Notes under the pieces: model-generated
The model's input: the letters and a program-made list of their open reading frames with translations, nothing else
Database searches by the model: none
What the model was told of the DNA's origin: nothing
Shown here: positions 1 to 5,799 of the stretch, piece after piece
How the letters are laid out: each line of letters opens with the position of its first letter
Position numbering within the stretch: position 1 is the first letter of the stretch
Source: Planctomycetota bacterium
GTDB lineage: Bacteria > Planctomycetota > Brocadiia > Brocadiales > Bathyanammoxibiaceae
Direction: 5' to 3'
Assembly: GCA_030623665.1 (NCBI GenBank)
Contig: JAUXLO010000123.1
Coordinates: 1 to 5,840, forward strand
DNA length: 5,840 nucleotides
Translations under genes and position numbers: made by a program

Positions 1-1
1 A

Positions 2-1723
2 GACATTCAGACAGTAGGCATAACCCCCGATATCTCGCTTGTACCAGTGGTCGTTGGCAAGGAAGACATATATCTCATCAAGGGCAATTCCGGCATATTA
101 AGGGAGGCAGACATGCAGGGACATTTACACGGGTCTCCCAGCGCTCCGGAAGAACCCTTGGAGATACTAACATATCTTCATGTCCCTGAAGAACCATCCG
201 AAGACGAAAATATAAAGGAAGAAGACCCCTATAAGCCGACCGACCTGACCAGTGACGACCAGGTTCAGCTGGTGATACGACTCCTTAAAAGCACAACCTC
301 TCCCAGACGTGAGGAGATGCTGGAAGACATGCGGGCCACCCTGGAGGAGCTCAAGAAGAGCGAAGAAGGACGTGTGATTGCTGCCCTTGACAAGGCAGGG
401 ATAGATTGGTCAGAGGGAGAGAGTCGAGTGGTGCCCAAGCCGGTCGCCACACTAGCCATTAATCCCATCGATGAAAGGGTAACGGCTGGAGAAAAGGTCA
501 CCATCACCGTCAGCGTCACCAACGAAAGAGACGGCACCTTATACAGAATGTTTGCCGTCTCCGAGTCGGAGAATCCCATTCTGGACAAGCTGGAATTCCC
601 ACTGGGCAAGATTGAGGCAGGAGCTACCAAGACCTACTCGAATGAGGTAGAGATGCCAAAAAGCGCCCTCGACAGAAACGACGAATTTATCCTCACATTT
701 AGTGAAGTAAACGGCCACATCCCGAAGGACATCCACGGAAACCTTATCACTGAGGCCCGGCAGAGGCCCCGGTTTGCTTACTCATACCAGGTCGTAGAGA
801 GTGATACGGATGGCCAAAGACCGAATGACGACGGCCTTATACAGAGAGGTGAATACATAGACCTGTTAGTGACAATCAAAAACATTGGAGAAGGCAAGAG
901 CACAAAGAACATGGTTACCCTTAGGGAACTCAGTCATAAGGAGGTCTTTGTAGAAAAGGGTTCCCAAGAGATAGGTGAGCTGGCATCCGGGGAGACCAAG
1001 ACCATACCCCTACGCTTCCATGTCAGAGATAGCATGGAGGCAAATGAATTTACCATGGATATTGTGATAACGGACCTGACCTACGGTACCTACCTGACGG
1101 ACAAACTTACATTTCCCATATTTGAGCCCAAAGACTCTCCGCCACTGGTAAGTGTATCCAAAGACCTACTCGTCATCCGAGACGAAACCCTTGTACATGG
1201 AGGTAGGTCCGTGGACGCGCCCATAATGAATATTATGAAGAAGGGTGACGTCTTTAAGGCGGATGGCTGGGTGCCGGGTTGGTACAGGATGAGGTTCTCA
1301 AACGGTGGCTGGGGCTGGGTATCTGCCAGGGACGTAGCCGAGACGGACAGATCTGCGTTTGAGGCGGTCCAACCAGAACTTTACGTCCAACACGCGCCCC
1401 CTCTTATAGAAATCAAACAACCCTCCTCTCCGTCTCACACGCTTAGGGCGGTTGTGTCCGGCAGGGTATTGGACGATGACGGTGTAAAGCACGTTTATAT
1501 TATGGTAAATAACGACAAGGTCTACCTGAATACTCCGGAGAAGATTGAAGAAACCAAGGACCTCAATTTTAAGGCCGAGATACCACTTGAAGAAGGGCCG
1601 AATATCATAACCATTATCGCCAGAGACGCCTCAGGCCTGATAGCCACAAAAAGCTTTGTCACTAACGCAAAGACCGCCCTCGTAAAAGGAATAGATGAAA
1701 GAAGCAGGTCAGAGTTGCAATAG
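2..1723 (+). CDS. C-terminal part of a modular S41 (carboxyl-terminal processing) protease, 5' end outside window
   Basis: The frame is open from base 2, so the gene begins upstream and the GTG at 47 is not its start. The first residues read DIQTVGITPDI, which matches the end of the S41 peptidase domain (compare the 'GVTPDI' segment of Prc/Ctp proteases). The PDZ domain and the catalytic Ser/Lys are therefore off the window. Counting from base 2 (573 residues) I see an acidic linker with a Lys/Glu-rich helical stretch (about 60-135), two CARDB-like beta-sandwich domains (about 148-235 and 265-375; the second has the pattern 'GEYIDLLVTIKNIGEG'), an SH3-like domain with the W-rich end GWYRMRFSNGGWGWV (about 390-445), and a last Ig-like domain (about 465-555) ending '..GPNIITIIARDASG'. 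The stop is TAG. There is no membrane segment in this part, so it is probably periplasmic or surface-exposed. The layout recalls the myxobacterial MXAN_5808-like serine peptidases (from memory). The protease call rests on the short N-terminal motif and the architecture. Confidence 0.72.
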   Translation, partial: DIQTVGITPDISLVPVVVGKEDIYLIKGNSGILREADMQGHLHGSPSAPEEPLEILTYLHVPEEPSEDENIKEEDPYKPTDLTSDDQVQLVIRLLKSTTSPRREEMLEDMRATLEELKKSEEGRVIAALDKAGIDWSEGESRVVPKPVATLAINPIDERVTAGEKVTITVSVTNERDGTLYRMFAVSESENPILDKLEFPLGKIEAGATKTYSNEVEMPKSALDRNDEFILTFSEVNGHIPKDIHGNLITEARQRPRFAYSYQVVESDTDGQRPNDDGLIQRGEYIDLLVTIKNIGEGKSTKNMVTLRELSHKEVFVEKGSQEIGELASGETKTIPLRFHVRDSMEANEFTMDIVITDLTYGTYLTDKLTFPIFEPKDSPPLVSVSKDLLVIRDETLVHGGRSVDAPIMNIMKKGDVFKADGWVPGWYRMRFSNGGWGWVSARDVAETDRSAFEAVQPELYVQHAPPLIEIKQPSSPSHTLRAVVSGRVLDDDGVKHVYIMVNNDKVYLNTPEKIEETKDLNFKAEIPLEEGPNIITIIARDASGLIATKSFVTNAKTALVKGIDERSRSELQ

Positions 1724-1786
1724 TTCCCATCCTTGACAGGTACCTTCGCTAACTAAACGTCAACACCCAGGCCCCACTACCGCCAT

Positions 1787-2980
1787 TTACGATCCGGTCT
1801 CGCTGGGGTGTTTATGATATTCTGATTCGCACCTGTAATACGCACTGAGGATCTTGGCGATCTCCGGTCTGGTAAACGATGACGGTGGGGCATGGCCCTC
1901 CCCAAGCATCTTTCTTACCTCTGTGCCACTCAGTGCAACGTGGCGCTTTGAGTCATGGGGACAGGTCTTAAAAGAGGCCATTCCGTAACAGCTCCTGCAG
2001 TAAAAAGTATAGTCGAAGAACAGCGGTGAGATACCTATCTCTTCCTTATCGAACTCATCAAAGATGTAATGGGCATCGAAGCTTCCGTAATAACTCCCTA
2101 CACCCGCATGGTCCCTACCCACTATGAAGTGCGTGCACCCGTAGTTCTTTCTCACCAGGGCATGAAATATGGCTTCCCTAGGCCCGGCATAGCGCATGGC
2201 CGCAGGAAAGACCGACAAGGCCACCCTGTCTCTTGGATAATATTTCTCCAACAAAATCTCATAACAGGCCATCCTGATCTGGGCCGGAATGTCGTCCCTT
2301 TTCGTCTCACCCACCAGCGGATGTAAGAGCATCGCATCCACTGTCTCAAGTGCGCACTTCTGGATATACTCATGTGCCCTGTGCACAGGATTCCTGGTCT
2401 GGAAACCCACTACTCGCTTCCAGCCCTTCTTCCGGAAGAGTTCCCTGGTGTCCGCCGGGTCAAGCCTGTATTTGATAAAGTCGTCGTGCTTAGGCCGATT
2501 GACAACGCTTACCTTACCCCCAAGAAGCACGTCACCATTACTGTAAAGGCGGCCCACGCCGGGATGATTCTCGTCCTTTGTACCATACACCTCCAGGGCC
2601 TCCTTCTCTTTGTCGTAATGAAACCTCTCCTGAAGGTGCAGTACAGCCAGCACTGTGCCCGATTCATCCTCCAGCGCAATGTCATCACCCTCCCTGAGGC
2701 CATCGGCCTCTTTGTTACGGGCCGCAAGGACTACCGGAAGGCTCCAAACGATCCCGCTTGCCAGCCGCATCGTGTCCACAACACTATCGTAGTCCGCCTT
2801 GCACATGAAACCCTCAAGAGGACTAAAGGCCCCGGTGGCAATCAGCTCAATGTCACATATCTCCTGTGGAGTAAGCCTCAGGCGCTTCATCTCTTTCGTG
2901 GCCCTATCCAACATCTCCGTCCTGACGGGACCACGAATAATCCTGTCTATAAGCCTTCCGCCATGAGCTTCTATTGTCAT
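1787..2980 (-). CDS. sat: sulfate adenylyltransferase (ATP sulfurylase), homo-oligomeric Sat type
   Basis: This cytoplasmic enzyme makes adenosine 5'-phosphosulfate (APS) and pyrophosphate from sulfate and ATP, and runs in reverse in sulfur oxidisers. The 397 residues are full length for stand-alone Sat. The N-terminus (HGGRLIDR) and the PUA-like domain (about 1-165) are followed by the catalytic domain with QTRNPVHRAHE (194-204), HPLVG (220-224), GRDHAGVG (288-295) and LSGTEVRKML (350-359). C328, C331, C340 and H342 form a C-x2-C-x8-C-x-H group that resembles the zinc site reported in some bacterial ATP sulfurylases. There is no fused APS kinase domain, and it is not the CysD/CysN type. It is the last gene of the aprA-aprB-sat unit, with 17 nt between the aprB stop codon and its ATG. 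The pairing with APS reductase says that APS is reduced directly rather than via PAPS. The direction (assimilation, dissimilation or oxidation) cannot be read from Sat alone. Confidence 0.96.
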   Translation of the reverse strand: MTIEAHGGRLIDRIIRGPVRTEMLDRATKEMKRLRLTPQEICDIELIATGAFSPLEGFMCKADYDSVVDTMRLASGIVWSLPVVLAARNKEADGLREGDDIALEDESGTVLAVLHLQERFHYDKEKEALEVYGTKDENHPGVGRLYSNGDVLLGGKVSVVNRPKHDDFIKYRLDPADTRELFRKKGWKRVVGFQTRNPVHRAHEYIQKCALETVDAMLLHPLVGETKRDDIPAQIRMACYEILLEKYYPRDRVALSVFPAAMRYAGPREAIFHALVRKNYGCTHFIVGRDHAGVGSYYGSFDAHYIFDEFDKEEIGISPLFFDYTFYCRSCYGMASFKTCPHDSKRHVALSGTEVRKMLGEGHAPPSSFTRPEIAKILSAYYRCESEYHKHPSETGS

Positions 2981-2991
2981 CGCTACTTAGT

Positions 2992-2998
2992 ACCTCCT
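2992..2998 (-). promoter_or_regulatory. strong ribosome binding site of sat
   Basis: The minus strand reads AGGAGGT here, starting just after the aprB TAA stop (3000-3002), with 11 nt before the sat ATG. It fixes the sat start and indicates strong independent initiation in the shared transcript. Confidence 0.75.
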
Positions 2999-2999
2999 C

Positions 3000-3329
3000 T
3001 TAAGAAACAATCTTCCTTACGGCCCTCAGTGTAAACTTCTCCTCTTTCCCCCGGTGGTCTGTTATGGTCCAGGAGGTCTTATCACCCTTCACGCTTGCCT
3101 TTAACGACACACCCGCGCCCTGTTCTATCTGAAACGGGAGCCGCAGGCTTATTGCCGCCACCGGGCACTCCTTTACACAGGCGGTACAGGCCCAACAGTC
3201 CTCACGCGGCCTTACCACGGGCCATCCACCCTCATCCTGTGTAATAAGGTCACCAGGACATATCCGCTCGCAACGCTTCTCCTTGGCATCGCCACAGCGG
3301 TTGCAGGCATTACGGTCTATTGTTACCAT
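3000..3329 (-). CDS. aprB: short APS reductase beta subunit (two [4Fe-4S] ferredoxin, AprB-like)
   Basis: This is the electron-transfer subunit that feeds electrons to the FAD of AprA. The 109 residues contain two cluster motifs: C9-x2-C12-x7-C20-x3-C24-P and C45-x2-C48-x2-C51-x3-C55-P. The first has the C-x2-C-x7-C-x3-C spacing typical of AprB. W46, right after the first cysteine of the second motif, lies where AprB carries the tryptophan that bridges cluster and flavin. Residues 64-105 (LPFQIEQGAGVSL.., TSWTITDHRGKEEKFTL) align by eye with the AprB beta-domain. The protein stops at that point. Dissimilatory AprB continues for roughly 40-50 residues as a tail that wraps around AprA, and this tail is absent. 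The start overlaps the aprA end by 20 nt, with GAGGG 4 nt upstream. A generic ferredoxin is possible but unlikely given the AprB-specific C-terminal block and the neighbours. Confidence 0.88.
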   Translation of the reverse strand: MVTIDRNACNRCGDAKEKRCERICPGDLITQDEGGWPVVRPREDCWACTACVKECPVAAISLRLPFQIEQGAGVSLKASVKGDKTSWTITDHRGKEEKFTLRAVRKIVS

Positions 3330-5010
3330 TCAGCCCTCGCTCAACTATCTTTATCTCCCCGGTGCCTGTGTCCATTACAGAGTTCACGAACTTGAGCCAC
3401 CGGCCGTCATCCCTATCCGGGTAATCGAGACGGCTCTGCGAGCACGGCCAGCGGGTCTCCTTTCTGTGCAACAGGTGTTCCACCACCACGCGGGCTACGT
3501 CTATGCGGTCCACCGCCTCCATAGCCGAGACAAGCTCGTGGCGGCCGCCAGCCATGAGTAGGTCGGTACGCCCGCGCAGTTCCGACAGCAGACCTCTCGC
3601 AATAAGCAGCCTCTCCTCGTTCAATTCATATCGCGTAGAAAGCCCGCCGGCATACTCGTCCATAAGCTTCTGAAGCCTCTCTTCCATGTCCTGAGGGCTT
3701 ATGCCCCTGTCTCTCTTCAGGGGCGCCGTTACCCGCTCTTTCTCCCCTTCCACAATATCCGTATTAACCCCAGAGGTTTCCCGGGCCGACCTCATCTCCT
3801 CAAGTGCGGTCCTTGCGGCAATACGGCCCTCCACCCACGAGCCGCTTGCATATTTCTTAGGGGCACCGCCGGCAACGTCACCCGCGGCGTATAGGCCAGG
3901 CAGAGATGTCCGACGCCCCACATCTATCCAATACCCTGCCTCGCCATGTCCGCCCACTATATAGGGCTCACTGCCGGATATCTCAAGACGGCTATCGCCG
4001 CCGTCACGCCCTGCCCATAAGAGCGCCATCGAGGGGCTCATATTAAGCAGGTCTCCCTTGAACCGCCCCTCCTCTACGCTGCCCCTGCCAAGATGACCCA
4101 GGTCAAGATAGCAAGGCCCCCTCCCCGCACCATTCTCCAGCATGGTGGCAAGTAATCTAAAATACGTGGCGCTCTTCCTGACGGGATGGTCCCTATAATA
4201 TTTATCTAAATAAGACTCGCCGCGCGCATTTACCTGCCTCGCTCCCGCACCAAGCACCAGTGTGCCCGTAGGGGCCTGCACGTCCTTTACCCTGAGGGCA
4301 ATAAAGCGGTTCTCAAAACTGGTCATCTCTGCACCGGCACGTATGCCCAGGGCGTAACCCGTGCCTACGTTCCAAGGGCAATACCAGATGAGGTGTCTGG
4401 CGTTCCCCGGGTTAGCGGTCTTGTAGATGCCGGAGGCACCGCCCGCAGCCACAATCACACCCCTCGCCTTTACCACATAGAGCTGTCCATCCCTTACACC
4501 CAGACCAAAGGCCCCCACCGCCCTGCCCTCGGAGACTATCAGGTTGGTGGCCGCCACACGGTTGAGCACCTCTACCTTGCTCCTCCTTACGGCCTCGGCA
4601 AGGATGGGTTTCAGCCGTTCGCCCTGGACCCTGACACCGCGCCTGCCCCTGGGGACGTATTTCCCCTCATCATCCTTCTCTATAGGCAGCCCCCACTCCT
4701 CTACCTTCCTCACCACGTCGTTCAGCCCCTCTGCAATACTCAGCACAAGGTCCTCCCTCAGCACGTCCATAAACTCCCCCTTCACATAGCCGAGATACGA
4801 CTCCGGGCTCTGCCCCGGGTGCAGGTAGGCGTTTATTGAGTTCAGACCCATGGCCAGACAACCACTCCTGTCGATATGGGCCTTTTCCATAATGAGGCAG
4901 CGGACCCCAGGCTCCAGCGTCTTGGCCTCCACAGCAGCGAAACAGCCTGCAGCACCGCCGCCAATAATCAGCAGATCAGTATCTATATTAACTACTCCCG
5001 TTGCCACCAT
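3310..5010 (-). CDS. aprA: APS reductase alpha subunit, short form (AprA-like flavoprotein)
   Basis: This FAD enzyme of the fumarate reductase/succinate dehydrogenase superfamily reduces APS to sulfite and AMP. The Rossmann motif IIGGGAAGCFAA lies at 15-26 and the C-terminal FAD motif AAGDVAGGAP at 375-384. By eye against classical AprA, the APS-site residues are kept: N60 (in LNSINAYL), W213 (in WYCPWN), R240 (in ENRFIALR) and H355 (in GGHGEAGYW). The tail TRWPCSQSRLDYPDRDDGRWLKFVN (519-543) is typical of the superfamily's helical C-terminus. At 566 residues it is shorter than dissimilatory AprA (over 600). It runs into aprB, so subunits should be translationally coupled. The ATG at 5010 follows a stop codon only 9 nt upstream, so it is the earliest start. 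GAGAGG lies 2 nt from this ATG but 5 nt from the next codon, GTG at 5007, which could be the true start. The substrate rests on residue conservation and on the sat/aprB context. A related flavoprotein reductase is the alternative. Confidence 0.88.
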   Translation of the reverse strand: MVATGVVNIDTDLLIIGGGAAGCFAAVEAKTLEPGVRCLIMEKAHIDRSGCLAMGLNSINAYLHPGQSPESYLGYVKGEFMDVLREDLVLSIAEGLNDVVRKVEEWGLPIEKDDEGKYVPRGRRGVRVQGERLKPILAEAVRRSKVEVLNRVAATNLIVSEGRAVGAFGLGVRDGQLYVVKARGVIVAAGGASGIYKTANPGNARHLIWYCPWNVGTGYALGIRAGAEMTSFENRFIALRVKDVQAPTGTLVLGAGARQVNARGESYLDKYYRDHPVRKSATYFRLLATMLENGAGRGPCYLDLGHLGRGSVEEGRFKGDLLNMSPSMALLWAGRDGGDSRLEISGSEPYIVGGHGEAGYWIDVGRRTSLPGLYAAGDVAGGAPKKYASGSWVEGRIAARTALEEMRSARETSGVNTDIVEGEKERVTAPLKRDRGISPQDMEERLQKLMDEYAGGLSTRYELNEERLLIARGLLSELRGRTDLLMAGGRHELVSAMEAVDRIDVARVVVEHLLHRKETRWPCSQSRLDYPDRDDGRWLKFVNSVMDTGTGEIKIVERGLNGNNRP

Positions 5011-5046
5011 ATCCTCTCAAGGTTCCTTTACAACACCCCTTTCTCA

Positions 5047-5065
5047 ACTTTGTCGCAAACTAAGT
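5047..5065. promoter_or_regulatory. dyad in the rrf2-aprA gap, candidate operator
   Basis: In the 76-bp gap between the regulator and aprA, the minus strand has ACTTAGT - TTGCG - ACAAAGT, two 7-nt arms with six complementary pairs. A TTGACT hexamer overlaps its upstream edge and could act as a -35 box, but no good -10 box follows at 16-18 nt. It could be a binding site for the Rrf2 regulator or a weak internal promoter; neither is proven. Confidence 0.3.
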
Positions 5066-5086
5066 CAAGAATCTCAGAAATAAAAA

Positions 5087-5533
5087 TCAGATATAATACA
5101 TGGCCGTCTCCTGGCCCTGCCTCTCCTGCACAAGAAGGTCATTAAGTGTCACGTTCTCAATACTTTCCAACATGGCGTCGTACATCTCTTGCCACAGGTC
5201 TTTTATCACACAACAGGCAGCGACATGACACATCGGCATCTGGGAACGCTCGTTTACACAGTCGGCCGGCGCCAGAGAGCCCTCAAATATCTCTATAACC
5301 TCCCTGACGCTGATATCCTTCGGTTCCTGTGCCAGACAGTGGCCGCCGTTTGCGCCCCTGTGGCTCATTACCAGTCCGGCATTTCTCAGGTTCAGCAATA
5401 TCCTTTCAAGGAAAGACGCAGGGATCTCCCTGGTGCGGGCAATCTCACGTGAAAGCACGTAACCCTTTCCGTACCTTTGACCTAGCTCCATAAGCGCCAG
5501 GATGGCATACTCTGTCTTGTTGGATAATTTCAA
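5087..5533 (-). CDS. Rrf2-family transcriptional regulator with a cysteine cluster
   Basis: This is a DNA-binding winged-helix regulator of the family that includes IscR, NsrR and CymR. It has 148 residues, a normal family length. The N-terminus MKLSNKTEYAILAL is the Rrf2 hallmark. SREIARTREIPASFLERIL (28-46) covers the helix-turn-helix, and VMSHRGANGGHCLA (55-68) is the wing. VREVIEIFEG (76-85) begins the dimer helix region. Cysteines at 92, 102, 107 and 108 (C-x9-C-x4-C-C, followed by KDLW) sit where IscR-type members ligate a [2Fe-2S] cluster, so it may sense Fe-S status or redox. C66 lies in the wing, where a Tyr-Arg pair is more usual. The start is TTG: the only in-frame codons between it and an upstream TAG are not ATG or GTG, and the hallmark N-terminus begins exactly there. 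No good Shine-Dalgarno sequence precedes it. It lies 76 bp upstream of aprA on the same strand, so it probably controls the sulfate genes and perhaps itself. Confidence 0.92.
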   Translation of the reverse strand: MKLSNKTEYAILALMELGQRYGKGYVLSREIARTREIPASFLERILLNLRNAGLVMSHRGANGGHCLAQEPKDISVREVIEIFEGSLAPADCVNERSQMPMCHVAACCVIKDLWQEMYDAMLESIENVTLNDLLVQERQGQETAMYYI

Positions 5534-5566
5534 TATTCTTGACTCATTCTAAAAGAAAGTAAACAA

Positions 5567-5595
5567 ATTCTACGGCCTTGCACAATAATTGTCAA
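5567..5595 (-). promoter_or_regulatory. sigma70-type promoter of the rrf2-aprA-aprB-sat unit
   Basis: On the minus strand there is a perfect -35 box TTGACA (5590-5595), exactly 17 nt of spacer, and a -10 box TAGAAT (5567-5572, one mismatch to TATAAT). Transcription would start near 5560, giving a leader of about 27 nt before the TTG start codon of the regulator. It is the best promoter seen in the window and could drive the whole leftward gene set. Confidence 0.7.
5582..5592. promoter_or_regulatory. dyad in the promoter spacer, candidate operator
   Basis: ACAAT-A-ATTGT is a perfect inverted repeat with a 1-nt centre. It overlaps the -35 box and the spacer of the regulator promoter. A protein bound here would block RNA polymerase, as expected for an autorepressing Rrf2 protein. 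The link is an inference from position. Confidence 0.35.
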
Positions 5596-5609
5596 ATAAA
5601 TTTTTTGAC
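5591..5609. promoter_or_regulatory. inverted repeat over the -35 box, candidate operator
   Basis: GTCAAA (5591-5596) and TTTGAC (5604-5609) form a perfect 6-bp inverted repeat around an AT-rich 7-nt centre. The left arm contains most of the -35 hexamer of the regulator promoter. The spacing of about one helical turn between arms suits a dimeric winged-helix protein. It could also be chance in AT-rich DNA. Confidence 0.35.
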
Positions 5610-5619
5610 CGCAGGGGTA

Positions 5620-5634
5620 CCCGTCTGAGGCGGG
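5620..5634. repeat. small GC-rich hairpin
   Basis: CCCGTC (5620-5625) and GGCGGG (5629-5634) pair around a TGA loop, with one G-T pair. A GGGTACCC palindrome (5615-5622) abuts it. On the minus strand the A/T-rich run AAAAAATTTATTT follows about 12 nt later rather than directly after the stem, so it is only a poor terminator candidate for a gene lying to the right. Confidence 0.4.
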
Positions 5635-5664
5635 ACAATGTGCTCACCACCACCCTATGTCATT

Positions 5665-5799
5665 TTGTAGTTGTCCGCCAAAGGCGGATCTGCCCATGGC
5701 ATGACTCGATTTATCTGGTAGCCAACGAAATTTATTTCGTTGACTCAACGACCATGAAGGTCGTTGTCTACCAAGGCCCCATAAATGGGGCAACTACAA
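5665..5799. repeat. branched multi-hairpin element (cloverleaf-like inverted repeats)
   Basis: This non-coding 135-bp stretch is closed by a perfect 9-bp inverted repeat, TTGTAGTTG (5665-5673) with CAACTACAA (5791-5799). Inside are hairpin A TCCGCC/GGCGGA (5674-5688), a 4-bp hairpin TGCC/GGCA (5691-5701), a 6-bp stem TGGTAG/CTACCA (5716-5721 with 5768-5773) that encloses hairpin B CAACGAAAT/ATTTCGTTG (5723-5742) and hairpin C CAACGACC/GGTCGTTG (5746-5766), and hairpin D GCCCCAT/ATGGGGC (5776-5791). All these stems can form together, apart from one base (C5791) shared by D and the closing stem, so about 95 of 135 bases pair. Because the pairs are Watson-Crick, either strand can fold. It lies upstream of the regulator promoter, outside that transcript. 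It could be a dispersed repeat or MITE-like element, a structured RNA, or a recombination site. I do not recognise the family, and no transposase or reverse transcriptase is in view. Confidence 0.7.
5723..5766. repeat. tandem pair of related hairpins with shared stem base CAACGA/TCGTTG
   Basis: Hairpin B (5723-5742, 9-bp stem) and hairpin C (5746-5766, 8-bp stem, 5-nt loop) both start with CAACGA and end with TCGTTG, but differ at the tip in a complementary way (AAT with ATT, CC with GG). They are separated by ACT. This suggests duplication of a hairpin followed by paired changes that kept base pairing. Confidence 0.65.

Noticed and set aside
47..49. GTG as start of the left-hand gene
   Set aside because: The frame stays open to base 2 and the residues before the GTG (DIQTVGITPDISLVP) belong to the S41 domain end; the gene is simply cut by the window.
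1762..1812. Inverted repeat AACACCCAG / CTGGGGTGTT as a bidirectional terminator between the converging genes
   Set aside because: One bulged base, a 32-nt loop, overlap with the sat coding end and no T-run on either strand.
2372..3034. 220-codon rightward open frame across sat and aprB
   Set aside because: Antisense to well-supported genes with conserved motifs; no family pattern in its translation.
4393..4839. 148-codon rightward open frame inside aprA
   Set aside because: Shadow of the aprA frame; Pro/His-rich translation typical of an antisense frame of a GC-rich gene.
3310..5010. Plain fumarate reductase or L-aspartate oxidase
   Set aside because: AprA-type residues N60, W213, R240 and H355 and the surrounding blocks match APS reductase, and the neighbours are AprB and Sat.
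5665..5799. Retron msr-msd RNA (closing stem as a1/a2)
   Set aside because: The flanking inverted repeat and hairpins are suggestive, but no reverse transcriptase is in the window and no long msd hairpin is present. Checking the sequence to the right would settle it.
5665..5799. Integron attC site
   Set aside because: The required RYYYAAC/GTTRRRY core boxes are not at the ends, and the branched fold differs from the single long imperfect hairpin of attC.
5665..5799. CRISPR array or tRNA
   Set aside because: No regularly spaced direct repeats; the cloverleaf-like fold lacks tRNA arm lengths, the TTCGA-type T loop and an acceptor CCA-side stem.
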